Shown here piece after piece: positions 12,513-22,302 of a DNA stretch of 64,000 nucleotides. Position numbers and translations under genes: made by a program. This DNA is from Zygnema cylindricum (lineage: Eukaryota; Streptophyta; Zygnematophyceae; Zygnematales; Zygnemataceae). Numbering within the stretch: position 1 is the stretch's first letter; every line of letters begins with the position of its first letter. The stretch is taken from positions 106,163-170,162 of the forward strand of contig JBBHKE010000882.1 of assembly GCA_037447655.1 (NCBI GenBank), written 5' to 3'. Below the pieces are notes generated by a model that made no database searches, had not been told where the DNA came from, and saw only the letters and a list, made by a program, of their open reading frames with translations.

Positions 12513-13084
12513 AACGAAAAACAGAAAAAACAAAAAAATAAAAAAAACAAAAAAAAAAAAAACCGATTTCTCCCCTCCCTCCCTCTCTCTCACCCACTGA
12601 GCTCCTGATCCGCCATCGCCGCTATCCGTACAGCATCCGCCTCCTCCGCCGCCGCCTCCTCCTCTCCGTACGTCCGTACACCGTCCGTACGATCCGTACT
12701 GTTGGTTAGAAGACGTTTTCCCGATCCTCCTCTCCCACCTCCGATCACCATCTCCAACAGTTCCCTCAATTGAGTCAAATCCAATAACGGTACGGACTTC
12801 ACAATCCCGCTGATCCGACGGTGGATATCCAACGGAAGCCATCGCAAGTAGTTGTGAAATCCGCCACGTGGCCGTGTGACACGATGTATACGGTACGATT
12901 GACCTAATCCGAGGGCTTGGATTAGACCTAGGGCCTGATGTTCGCTTCCCGCCAATCCGTTGCCCAATAGGATGGCCCGACGGAGAGAGCAAGCCTGCCC
13001 GTGTTGAAAAATTTCGGGAATGGGCAGCGAGGCTCGTAAAGGAGGAGGCTCGGGCAGCTCTAGAGGCGGATACCGGCTCGACAT
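4831..13084 (-). CDS. ELM1: ELM1-like mitochondrial fission protein (DUF1022), 9 exons
   Basis: Coding exons on the minus strand, 5' to 3': 13,084-12,594; 11,402-11,306; 10,841-10,695; 8,969-8,843; 7,748-7,633; 7,275-7,212; 6,811-6,718; 6,008-5,900; 4,926-4,831. All junctions are GT-AG with agreeing phases, and the total is 1,341 nt (446 aa plus TAA). In Arabidopsis, ELM1 (about 427 aa, plant-type) recruits the dynamin DRP3A to mitochondria. Family landmarks appear in order: IPEIFQHGQ, LLGNGLAGSEHQALGL, HRVTRPRGG, LLVVASGRDTVA, FDIVVTPAHDY, LTVGALHHAD, CRYGEEVV, ITFSRRTPP, PNPHLGHLAWADAFIVTSDS, SEACSTG, KPVYVVADD, TLTGFEN, MSETWSYPPL. Exon 6 (64 nt) fits only by phase and length. A GC-rich, Glu/Ala-rich insert ends exon 1. 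Introns contain low-complexity arrays that enlarge the gene to 8.3 kb. No signal peptide or membrane segment is evident. Confidence 0.88.
5050..5265. repeat. Purine-rich tract in ELM1 intron 8
   Basis: An almost uninterrupted GGGAGA/GAGGAC repeat, so the transcribed sense strand is C/T-rich. It sits between exons 5,900-6,008 and 4,831-4,926. Long frames here give Arg/Gly or Ser/Pro/Leu repeats and are not genes. Confidence 0.8.
6020..6290. repeat. Pyrimidine-rich tract in ELM1 intron 7
   Basis: CTCTCCCTC-type low-complexity DNA directly upstream, in gene orientation, of exon 8 (6,008-5,900). The sense strand is purine-rich here, the opposite polarity to the tract in intron 8. Confidence 0.7.
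7300..7625. repeat. A-rich plus GGGAGG low-complexity block in ELM1 intron 5
   Basis: An AAAGGACAAAA-like A-rich stretch (7,300-7,520) runs into (GGGAGGAA)n and a GCGCGCGCG run (7,528-7,620). It ends within 10 bp of the splice donor of exon 7,748-7,633. The 150-180 residue open frames across it are artefacts. Confidence 0.75.
8318..8620. repeat. Degenerate TGTAAC hexamer array in ELM1 intron 4
   Basis: GTAACTGTAACT and variants are repeated, with interruptions, over about 300 bp. Both strands have open frames of Thr/Val repeats, which come from the hexamer and are not protein genes. It lies between exons 8,969-8,843 and 7,748-7,633. Confidence 0.75.
9050..9770. other. ELM1 intron 3, repeat-derived sequence, no gene
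   Basis: GTAC-rich sequence with a short fold-back (GAACCGTTGCTCACGGTTC, near 9,133) and ACCAGAAATGT/ACCAGAAGTAATG repeats. It looks like decayed transposon sequence, but no defined ends were found. Confidence 0.35.
9778..9920. repeat. Minisatellite, about 24-29 bp unit, in ELM1 intron 3
   Basis: TATATATACCTTTCCTTTTTC recurs about five times with small variations. Confidence 0.6.
12476..12562. repeat. (AC)n and poly-A run beside the ELM1 exon 1 donor
   Basis: An (AC)8-like run is followed by nearly 70 bp of A-rich sequence, just inside intron 1. On the sense strand this is a poly-T/GT tract starting about 30 bp after the GTGAGA donor at 12,593. Confidence 0.75.
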
Positions 13085-13129
13085 GAGAATTATTTTTTTT
13101 CCGGGCAGAGGGACGAGGTTGTAGATTCA

Positions 13130-13245
13130 CGGCTTCAGAGTCTGTAATTTTAGATTAAGGGGATTAAGGTTCGGAGGTAGAATCAGGGTTGATTTAGGGT
13201 TAGGGTTAGGGTTCGCGTATGGATTAGGGTTAGGGTTAAGCGTGA
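13130..13245 (-). promoter_or_regulatory. Telo-box cluster in ELM1 leader/promoter
   Basis: Read on the ELM1 strand, AACCCTAA units are clustered 110-155 bp upstream of the ATG at 13,084, in two groups within about 13,193-13,240 (plus-strand TTAGGG repeats). AAACCCTAA telo boxes are known cis-elements in many plant promoters and 5' leaders, especially of growth and translation genes. A promoter role here is an inference. No clear TATA box was assigned. Confidence 0.45.
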
Positions 13246-13389
13246 GGTTTGAATTTTGAAGGCAGGGATCAAGAGACATCGTATAGAAATATTTTACTAT
13301 GTGGAAGGGGCCATGCATGCCTTGCATAGGGTATGGTATACGATGGATGGTAATGTAGGGGAAGATTTTATGAGGGGGACTGTACAGTA

Positions 13390-13630
13390 CACCGTGAATT
13401 GTTATTAGACTAAAGAAATTATTACTGAATTGTTATTAGACTAAAGAAATTATTAGTGTCAAAAATAAACTACTGTAGTGTCATTGATGCTAATTTAGTG
13501 CCGGAGACGTGGCAGATTATGGTCCACGTCCTTAAATAGTATAGTTTATTCTATTTAAGATATCAATGTCAAAATTTTGGGGCGCCGATATTGAGTACAT
13601 AATTCTAATAAGTAATAACGATTCAAGGTG
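13390..13630. mobile_element. MITE, TA-flanked family B
   Basis: The left end is CACCGTGAATTGTTATTAG and the right end ends in ACGATTCAAGGTG. Both are flanked by TA (13,388-13,389 and 13,631-13,632). It is 241 bp with no open frame. It shares a GGAGACGTGGCAGATTA block with the copy in tandem unit 2. The TA duplication suggests a Tc1/mariner-type origin (inference). The ends also match copies near 15.4, 37.6, 54.9, 55.3, 57.2 and 63.6 kb. Confidence 0.7.
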
Positions 13631-13699
13631 TACTATACAGTACTGTACTGTACTGTACCTCCAACATACGTACGGATTCAGTTGACCGAAAGGAAAAAC

Positions 13700-13801
13700 C
13701 GGAAAAATACGTGCATCGGGGGGGAAAAGCTGCATGGGGAATACGTGGGGCGGTCAGGTAACAGTCGGGTACGGATTCGGGTACCTGATTGCGACCTCTG
13801 G
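13700..13801. mobile_element. hAT family C right-end fragment
   Basis: A GGCGGTCAGGTAACAGTCGG-like subterminal block ends in GCGACCTCTGG at 13,791-13,801. It matches the right ends of the hAT elements at 16,501 and 18,324. It abuts the next element, separated by only the 8 bp TCTATGGG. Confidence 0.55.
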
Positions 13802-14887
13802 TCTATGGGCCAGAGGTCGCAAAAGTCAAAATTTTCGATAACCGAAACCAACAATTTTTTTTTTTTCAAAATCTGAGTACCCGACGCCCGACCGTGTTAT
13901 GTCACGCTCCTAAATTGTTACCCATTACCCGATACGCGTTTACGAAAATAAAAGTTAACCGAAACTCGATTTCTCGTGACTACCCGTACCCGCTCGTACC
14001 CGAATAAGTACAAAATTACAACCCTCATTGTTATTAGCATTAAAAATTTATAAGTGTTGATGAAAAATTATAATTAATAATATTATTTAAAGCAAGGAGA
14101 CGTGGCAGGTTGTAGTCCACGTCTATATAACGTTGTTAACTATATTTTGTGATTTTTAGTTATAAATAGTAGCGACTTATTAACACTAATAACAATGAGC
14201 GGTGTAGTGGTGTATCTCCCTTTGCAAAAAAAAAGTTTGTGTACCTCTTCTTTTAACTATTTTTTCTTTTTGCAATCTCTCTTGACAAATATATTTTTTC
14301 CTCGACAGTCACCTCCCTCAAGAGATTTTTTCCTAATTTTGCGTGTAACTCTTAGATTAGTGTTTAAAATCTTATATTAATGTGTATTCTCTCGCAAATC
14401 TAAATTTTTCGCTACATTTTTTGGACGGTTTTTTTTTCGTCTACGATACTATGTTATGAACTATGCAAAAAAAGTGAAGTTTTTATTATGTATGCTTAAC
14501 AAAAAAATCTTAGTTTTTCACATGGGAAATTAATTAGCAAAAAATACATTGTGATAGGCAAAAAAAACAAAAATTATTCTGTAACATCAAATATATAAAT
14601 AAACAAATCACAACAAATAAATCCTCGTCCTATTTTTTACTCTAGTATACAAATTCTCAACCTCGAACTTATAAATTACACAAAATCTATAAATCTAAAT
14701 TCGGTGTAAATACTAAACTTTTTAGAAAAAAACATTCCGGTTTAAAGAAAAAAAAGATAAACACTAGAAATATTGTGAAATACAACAAAAAATTTAAAGA
14801 AAAAAAAACAACGTAACTAATACTAAAAAAAGAACAATAATTAGAAAACAAATCAAAACAAAAAACTATGCGTTCAAAAGGTATCGG

Positions 14888-15446
14888 CTGGATCTAACAA
14901 ACAAAGGATCATTAACAATTGAAGCCCCTAGTGAGCTCCTCCTTTTTGTGATCGTGTTCCTGGCATCCGGAAATTTGCATTCGGACATGGAGCTAGATGC
15001 TGGAATAGCTATAAAATATCTAGCGGCACAAGCTATAATATGAAATCCTCCATCTTTCGCACGTACACTTTATTTTTTTTTCCACCATTTAAGTATGTTA
15101 AAGTTCAATCTTTTGTCGCTGGTTATTTTTAAAACAAAGTAACGTTTCAATTCATCATAAACGAGCGTTCTTTTGTCGGTGGTAATAAAAACCTCGTTTT
15201 CTTCGTTGCTCTCACCAAAAAAATTGTGGAAACCTTCCATACTTTGCGATGTTTTTCGTTTTTTTGTTATACGTTGAGTACTACCGAAATCAACGTCATC
15301 ACCGAGGTCGTTTGCGAGTTCTCGAAGTTTGACCCTCGCGCTTTCAATTTCGGTTTTTGATACCCTTATTATTTCAAGTCTTTGTTTTTGTCGGGGGTCT
15401 AAAAGAGTCGCGACAACATGATACCCGTGAAGGCCCCACTTCGGTA
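14888..15446 (-). pseudogene. hAT transposase C-terminal remnant
   Basis: Minus-strand translation gives, in order, HGYHVVATLLDPRQKQRLEI, DELKRYF, FNILKWWKKK, a stop or frame break, then FHIIACAARYFIAIPASSSM, SECKFPDARNTITKRRSSL and IVNDPLFVRSS. This is the hAT dimerisation region; the family pattern is L-x-W-W, then A-R-x-x-L-A-I-P-A-S-S, S-E-R-x-F-S and R-R. The usual SER is SEC here, and the sequence is broken by at least one stop. The frame is cut at 15,447 by a MITE, and the N-terminal part was not recovered. Confidence 0.75.
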
Positions 15447-15947
15447 CACCGCGAATCGTAATTAGAGTAAAATACTATAATTCGGTCGCTCAAAATTTCG
15501 ACTCTATCACATGAAATAGAGTAGATGATTCTAATTTTTTCATTATACTATTTAAGGTAAAGTTTAATTAGCGTTTTTAATTCTAATATAGGTTCGTTTT
15601 AAATAGTGTGGAGTACGGACGACCTCCGACCGTGCAAAATTGTACTTTATTAAGTAAAAAAGTACAAATAATGATTTAATACAGGCCGTTATCATGTAAC
15701 TGCGTTTTAACAAACCGCGTAGTGCAAACGTCATAGTGACGATAAACTGTACGTTTTGCCAAATTCTGTACGAATACCTTATTTACAGTAGAGGATATTA
15801 GCGTGCCAAATTAGAGTACTTAAATAAATTAGAGTAAACTTCATAGTTGAAACAACTCTATCACATAAATTAGCGTTCATTACTCTAATTTATTTTTTTA
15901 GTTTTTGTACTCTAATTTTTTCATTACTCAAATTACGATTGGCGGTG
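15447..15947. mobile_element. MITE family B (long form) inside the hAT element
   Basis: Starts CACCGCGAATCGTAATTAG and ends with the near-perfect inverse CAAATTACGATTGGCGGTG, flanked by TA on both sides. It is 501 bp; the copy at 55,295-55,794 is 500 bp and closely similar throughout. It interrupts the hAT transposase frame, so it is the younger insertion. Confidence 0.75.
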
Positions 15948-16533
15948 TAGTACAAATTTCATAAAAGGTTATTTCAAATTTTGCAAGATTTGGGAATCGA
16001 TGGGGCATTGTTTTTCACTGTCATTGTACGATGTTTTTATTATCTTACAATGGTTAGGAGAGACGATAGTTCAAACACAACCAAATGTAAAGTTGAATCT
16101 TTGAATTTTTTAATTTGATATATTTATGGAAACACGGTATAAAGTGCATAATTAACACTTTACAATAGAGTACGATTTGCGACCCTTATCTTCCACTAAG
16201 ATTTGCGAAATTAATAGTGTTAGTACCATGTCAAAATTGCGATGTTAATCATGATGTCACGTACTTCCACGATACGAGGAGTACAAAGTACTATAATGTT
16301 GGATAGTATGGACAATACAAAACCTTCATTTTTTATCGTCTTTTGCTTACCCGACCCTAACCGACTTTTTTTTTTTTTTTGTAAATCACCCGCCCGAATG
16401 CGCCCGACCCCCAAAATTTGGCACCCGAATCCGTTCCAGATCCCACGCGGGCGGTCGGGTAACGAACGGTTACAGTTTTGGGTAACTGTTTGCGACCTCT
16501 GTCTTAGGGCCTTTTGTGCAAATTACAAATTTA

Positions 16534-17344
16534 TAGTGTTGTGTATCGGTAAAAAAAATATCGCAATAACACCAATACCGATAATTATCGATTATCGGAC
16601 TTTCAGAGAAGCCGATATATTGGGCCGAGACTAACAAATTCCATATCGGTGATAACTTAAAAAATATATAGAATGCATACAATAGTACTTTACAACATAC
16701 TGTATTATATTATTGTCTTTATATAGCGTGGCATACCACGTATAAGAATCTGTTCCGTATCTGTTTAACTGGAATTTATCACGGACAACGCAACACATAA
16801 AAGTTGACAAACTAAAAACAATACTTGATAGTTCTACAACTATAGTATTGAAACAAAATAAATAAATTACATTGTAAACTTTAAAAATCAATTTTTTTCG
16901 AAAACTAGAAAAACAAACGAACAGAGCATACGAACAAATTCTGTCAGACTGCCGCCATTTACTTCCACCATCTACTGAAAATTCAAAAAGACATTTTGGA
17001 AGGGTATGGGAGAGTGGAACCCAAGTAAAACCCCCTTAAATTAGAAATAATAAAGGAAATATTGCGATTTTTTTTATCGAAATCGGGGGGAAGGGGATCC
17101 GCGGCGCGTTCGGGGAATAACACGTATAGTTGAGTGTACTAGCCGTACATTTATCTGTATGGTCTGTACAGTTATTGCTGATAGTTATCGATATCGGTGT
17201 TATCGCCGATAAGTAACCGATATTATCGGCTACTTATCGGCAATAACACCGATGCCGATATATCGTAGCAATATATCGATTATTGACAACCTGAAAAAAG
17301 GCCTATATCGGTTATCGGCAAATCCTTACCGATACACAACACTA
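16534..17344. mobile_element. hAT-like non-autonomous element, family D
   Basis: Inverted ends are TAGTGTTGTGTATCGGTAA and TTACCGATACACAACACTA. The 8-bp flanks are CAAATTTA and CAAATTTC (7 of 8). Subterminal regions are packed with TATCGGTTATCGG/CCGATA words, as in many hAT elements. It is 811 bp and no transposase was recognised. Confidence 0.75.
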
Positions 17345-17456
17345 CAAATTTCAGTATGTCTTTTGTAGATCGGTAATAGTACAAAATTGCAAATTCGATT
17401 TATCATATTGAGATTTGAGAGGATTTCGATTCAATACTGGATCGATATACCGTGTG

Positions 17457-18324
17457 CCAGAGGTCGCAAACGGTCAACCGAAACCGTGACCGACCGTTAA
17501 CCGACCGCCCGCGCCGGATCCGGAACGGATTCGGTTGCCAAATTTTGGGGGTCGGGCGGTTACGGTCGGTTGACTCACCAAGAAAAAAAAAACGGTCAGT
17601 TACGGTCGGTCAAACAAAAAACCAAAAAAAAAGAAAAAATTGTACTTTTTTTTTCCAACATTATTGTTCTTTATACTTTTGGAATCGTGGAAGTACGTGG
17701 CATCATGAATAGCGTCGCAAATCTGACACGGTACTAACACTATTCATTTCGCGAATCTTACAAAAAGATAATCCAACATTAATGTACTTTGTACTCTTTG
17801 GCATCGTGTAAGTAAGTGACATCATGATTAACGTCGCAAATCTGACACGGTACTGTAGTAAGCTATTTATTTCGCAAATCAAAGCGAACGCGACAAAGCG
17901 TCGCAAATCTGACATGGTAGTACACTATTCATTTCGAAAATCATAGGGAACGCGACAAAGCGTCGCAAATCTGACACGGTAGTACAGTATTTATTTCGCA
18001 AATCATAGTCAACGCGACAAAGCGTCGCAAATCTAACACAGTAGTACACTATTCATTTCGCAAATCTTAGGGAACGCGACAAATTGTAATTATTGGCTTA
18101 TTCCGTCGTACATTGATTAATTTTGTACTTTTTCGGTTACGGGCAGGCACGGTTAGTCGCGAAAAATCAAGATTCGGTTATTTTTTTTTTCGTAAACGAC
18201 GGTCGGTTAACGGTTAACAATTTTGGAGCGTGACAAAACTCGGTCGGGCGTCGGTTACTCAGATTTTGAAAAAAAAAAAACGGTCGGTTTCGGGTATGAA
18301 ATTTTTTGACTTTTGCGACCTCTG
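17457..18324. mobile_element. hAT family C deletion derivative
   Basis: Starts CCAGAGGTCGCAAACGGTCA and ends TTTTGCGACCTCTG, with CGACCG-rich subterminal repeats. It is 868 bp with no transposase. An internal array repeats CGCGACAAAGCGTCGCAAAT about four times (about 17,700-18,080). The flanking 8-mers (ACCGTGTG and CCCTACGC) do not match. Its right edge is exactly where the tandem duplication starts. Confidence 0.7.
17700..18085. repeat. Tandem repeat inside the hAT derivative, about 60 bp unit
   Basis: Units containing GCGTCGCAAATCTGACACGG, TACACTATTCATTTCGCAAA and GAACGCGACAAA recur four to five times with substitutions. Subterminal array expansion is common in hAT derivatives. Confidence 0.6.
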
Positions 18325-19078
18325 CCCTACGCCAAATACTCTGGTTTCAGGTGTGGACAGTTTTCACGTCTTGTCCAGACATAGCAAACTCTGCCTCGAA
18401 ATTGCCGTTTTGATTGTGACCGCCGTTCTAATCTAACCCCTGCGACCTTACGATTTGAGCCGACGTGAACCCGTAGAATCGTCGGCGCAAGATACCAGCT
18501 ACATCGGACGGCTAAAAAATCATGGATTAGTAGAAGAAACTGTTACAGCTGCAAACGGCGATCTTTTTTGCTGTACTCCAAAATGTTATCGGACGATTCT
18601 CAGCCGAAGAACGATCATCTGACGGTCTGTGTTTGCGTACGATGAAGAACGTGACTGCTGGCTTTGAAGTAAAAAAGAACCACTAGCCGCTGGAGGGTGT
18701 TCAGCGTACGGCGAAAGCGACTTTGTTTTACGATTGGAAATATACATCGGACGGCTGAAAATGCAAGGAGGCTCAATCGGTTGTGACGGTTGCAATGTCC
18801 GCAGTTTGATTCTAGTGTCCGCAGAAGGATGTTACTGATGGCTTTGTGGTCTGCTGTCAGTCTGTATCTCTTTTGTGTGTCTTAGCAGAAGGTAGCATCT
18901 CTATCTCCTTTCTTTTGAAGTATTTTAAAATTGATAAACTGATTTAATGTGCGTTAGATTCAAATGATTCCAAAGCTCGACAAGTTGTGAGGCAATTTGA
19001 TTTGTAACTCGAATTTGTATTGCATAGACATAAACCAAATGTTTACGTAGTTTTTAGAAAGTTAGGAAGTATAGATAG

Positions 19079-19165
19079 ATGGGAACCGAAAGTGGCAAGT
19101 ATTCTGGAAGCTCAGGGGCCACTTGCAGCGCCACAACAGTCAAACAAAACAGCTTACATGTTGAG
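19079..19165 (+). CDS. Possible first exon of the coiled-coil gene, copy 1
   Basis: A 29-codon frame begins ATG GGA ACC and ends at a GAG|GTAATA donor. The protein is Ser/Gly/Thr-rich (MGTESGKYSGSSG...). The frame is intact in copy 2 (26,275-26,361) with only K-to-E and N-to-K changes. Exons linking it to the coiled-coil body were not resolved. Candidate pieces lie at 19,296-19,425 (donor GTATGT after ACAGCA) and 19,587-19,689 (donor GTAAGA), but their phases do not give a single consistent model. Confidence 0.35.
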
Positions 19166-19896
19166 GTAATATTTCCAAGAAATCGATACTTTAAAAATGA
19201 TGCCAGAATTTGGCCAACATCAGATTCATGGTACACTTTTGAATTTAAATTATATCTTTAAAGGAAAAGAAGCCATTTAATTATATTGTATGGTATTAGC
19301 AGAAGATGCTTGGAAACGGTTGATGCAAGGCTCCAACGTGTACTATCATCGTGTACCACTCATGTGTACGGATTTGACTGGACAAGATGTTAATAGCTTG
19401 GTCCTGAACTTAGAAAAAACAGCAGTATGTCACGTCAACTCATAAATTTTAATTCGTATTAACGCGATGTTTCCTAAAGGTCAGGGGAGGGTTAAAACAC
19501 AGATTGAAAAGGCACATTCATTTGTGATGCTTTTCTCACACTCGTTACATCGATGAATCAAACTATACTTTGCTCATCTTTCTTAGAGTTAAACATTCTT
19601 CGAGCAATGAAAGTGTTTTTCCTCATCACATAGTTGTCCCATTTTCAATCCTGGTTCCAAAATTGAAGGGTAAGACCCCTACCTTTCGATTGCTTGCCCC
19701 AGAACGAAATTTAACGGTCAGTACAGAGTTAGACGCCTTTGACTGCCCGAAAGAGTGCATAACTCTAATAACGATGGGCAGTGTACTGGTTTTGAATGAC
19801 ATGATTTTTGTGACTATTTTCTGAAACGTTAATAACTGCAGAGCTTTGGAGTTTGTTGTTTTCTCTGATGCCCTCTTTGTGACTTCGCATTCACAG

Positions 19897-22302
19897 AAAG
19901 TATCACAGAAAGAGGAGCTTGAAAAAGCCCTTTATGAACTCCAGCGGAAACGTGAGAAATGTCAAGATAAACGGAGTTCTAAAAATGAAAACAACTGCAG
20001 TAATCTTGAGTGGAATGAAATCCAGTCTGCTGCAAAAGAGGTGCAGATGGAGTTAGATTCAGGTTTACATGAATTGCAGGTTCAAAAAATAGCTGTTATG
20101 GGAGCCTTGCGACAAGTGTCGAGCAATCAGAGGGACCTTTTACGAGAACGAGCACAGTTTCTGGTGGAGGCTGAAATTACCAGGATGGAGCTTCAAAAGC
20201 AGAAGGAATCGACAGGGAATAGTATTGCTGAAGAGAGAAGGCTAATTGAAATAGAGAGGCAAATGATGCTGCAAGAATTAAAAGCAAAGAGGAAACAGGC
20301 TAAGGAGGAGATGGACCATTTGGAGGCCCAGATAATGGAAATGCGGAGACTTGTGGAAGAGGAGAGGCTTGAGGCACAAAAAGAGGTTGTAATGAAAAAG
20401 TCCATGGCAGAAGTAGAGTTGGAGTTAGCTTTTCAGGTAGTCAATGAAGAGAAGCAGAAAATCCGAAAGGCATGGGAAGCCATTGAGAATGAGCAGAAGG
20501 CACTTCAAGAATGGAAAAAAAAGGCTCATGTGGCGACTGAGGAAGAATTTTGGGCTCGAGACATACTCAATGAAGATGAAAAAACCAAGTCAGGTGGATT
20601 CGAAGGAGGCAATCATGAAACTTTGGAAATGAAGGCTCAGGGCATGCAAGAAGGGTTGAGAGGTGAAAGGCTCCAACAAGTAGACAAGGAGGTCAGACAA
20701 GGCGACAACTTCCTGTTTTTTATTGCGCTGTTGTAGATAGAAGTAGGCTTCTTTTTGATGTTTAAATGGACCATTTTTTTTTCTTATATCCAGTTTGAAG
20801 GATTTTGTCTGTGGTCCATCTCAAGAGTGATGTGTCTTTCGTTTTATTCATCTTTCTGTTATTCCCTCATATTCAATTCTCACTTTTGCCATAACTATCA
20901 TCCAAATGCCGCAACCTATTAAAGTTTTTGATGTAAAGGATGTTTATCTCTCTGCCCGGGGTAGTCATGCTTGTTGATTAACGAATTCGCTGACTTCTGT
21001 CACTTCAAATACCGCACCTTTTAGGCATTATTTTTTTTTTCTCTTGGAAAGCTTTCTTGCATTTTGTTTCTTGTGTTTAACATCCTGAATTGCTATAGTC
21101 AGGACTCGAAACAGAGTGGTACAATTAGCCTAGTCATGTGACCTCCCAAAATTGAAGTTTCTACTGTTGTTAAGGGTCCCGGGATTGGAGGAAGACCCAT
21201 AAGGCACTATTTCTTCTTTGGTAGCTTTTGTTTGCTTTTGTTTCAGTTTGTGTTTTGTTGTTCCTTTCCTCCTTTGTTATGTCGTCATTTTTGTCGCTTA
21301 GTTTCTTTAGCAGTTTCTTTAGCAGTATTTTTTATTTACTTTGCTTGTTTGTTTTTGCGCGAGTTCTTCGGTTTCATATAGCTCCTTTCTTTAGTTTCCA
21401 TGTACTGGTGTGGTTTACCATCGTGCGGCTGTAATAAAGTTTGATGTATTTGTTCATTATTTGTGCAGACACAGAGGCTGGAAATGGCGGCTCTTCGAGT
21501 CCAATTGCAATCAGAAGAAGCTCAACTTCTGAAAGAGTTGCAGGAGCTCCAACTCCAACGGCAGATTGTGGCAGAGCAGAGAGCACAGCTAAAAATAGCT
21601 TTGATGGGACTCCAAGATGCAGGTAACACCATCTGTCAACGGGTCGGCACTCCTACGCATAATAGTTTTCCAGCAGAAGTAAAGAATCAAAAAATTTCAG
21701 GAGATATCAAGAATCAAAATTTTCCAGAAGAAGTTAGGAATCAAAATCTTCCAGAAGTCAAAAATCAAAGTTTTCGAGAAATCAAGAATCGAAGTTTTCC
21801 AGAAGAAGTCAAGAAGCAAAGTTTTCCGGAAGAAGTCAGGAATAAAAGCCTTCCAGAAGTCAAGAATCAAAGTTTTCGAGATATCAAAAACCAAATTTTT
21901 CCAGTAGTCAAGAATCAAAGTTTTCCAGAAGAAATCAAGAATCAAAATTTTCCGGAAGAAGTGACTGTGACATATTCATCCTCGCCAAACAATTTATCAT
22001 CCTCGTGGTCTATTATGACTGAACACAGCAGTCCTTCCAGGCTGTCCGACAACTTCACTTATTCTGAATTGGAAGAAAAGGATATCGCCGATATCGCGTC
22101 AGTCGGGTCGACCACAACGTCAAAATTGAAGGAAAAGAAGAAACCGGGCAGCTTTGTGAAAGATAATTTTAGCTGGATAGGAAATTGGGGAAGAATGTTT
22201 GTTTCTAGAAGCAAAGGCATCACCGATAGTTACATCGGTGTACATAATATGAAAGGAGAAAGAACTTATGATAAGGCCAATAGACGACAAGTGTTAACCT
22301 AA
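19897..22302 (+). CDS. Coiled-coil protein of unknown function, copy 1
   Basis: The main body has two exons, 19,897-20,691 (265 codons) and 21,469-22,302 (277 codons plus TAA), joined in phase 0 by a GTCAGA donor and a TTTGTGCAG acceptor. The join restores a continuous heptad-like Glu/Lys/Gln/Leu-rich helix (ERLQQVDKE / TQRLEMAALRVQLQ). Residues about 1-320 are predicted coiled coil. About 330-430 form 8-9-residue repeats around F-P-E-E-V-K-N-Q-S. The last 85 residues are a non-repetitive tail containing KDNFSWIGNWGRMFVSRSKG. No catalytic motif is visible. I do not recognise the family; centriole/basal-body scaffold proteins such as FBF1 look similar in style, which is weak evidence. The 5' exons are unresolved. 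It converges on TAF6 3' exons. Confidence 0.7.
21661..21963 (+). repeat. In-frame 24/27-bp coding repeats (FPEEVKNQS), copy 1
   Basis: About twelve in-frame units of 8 or 9 codons encode variants of N-Q-S-F-P-E-E-V-K and N-Q-N-L-P-E-V-K. Copies 1 and 2 have the same number of units but differ at several residues here, so this part of the protein varies more than the coiled coil. Confidence 0.75.

Larger units (their letters stand above)
13810..16501. mobile_element. hAT transposon (family C), about 2.7 kb, degenerate
   Basis: Terminal inverted repeats are CCAGAGGTCGC at 13,810 and GCGACCTCTG ending at 16,501. The 8-bp flanks are TCTATGGG and TCTTAGGG (6 of 8 match), as expected for hAT. The interior contains a transposase C-terminal remnant on the minus strand (14,888-15,446), and a MITE is inserted at 15,447-15,947. 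Subterminal regions are rich in CGACCG/CGGTCG words. Confidence 0.75.

Noticed and set aside
12456-13130. 224-codon minus-strand frame overlapping ELM1 exon 1
   Set aside because: It is in a different frame from the ELM1-matching 12,594-13,084 and ends in a homopolymer-encoded Phe run.
13190-13245. Interstitial telomere or telomere end
   Set aside because: Only a handful of TTAGGG-like units in two short groups; better explained as telo-box motifs beside a promoter.
19570-19824. 84-codon frame (RVKHSSSNES...) as a complete exon chain of the coiled-coil gene
   Set aside because: Splice phases from 19,587-19,689 do not connect to 19,897 without a stop, so it is mentioned only as a candidate piece.
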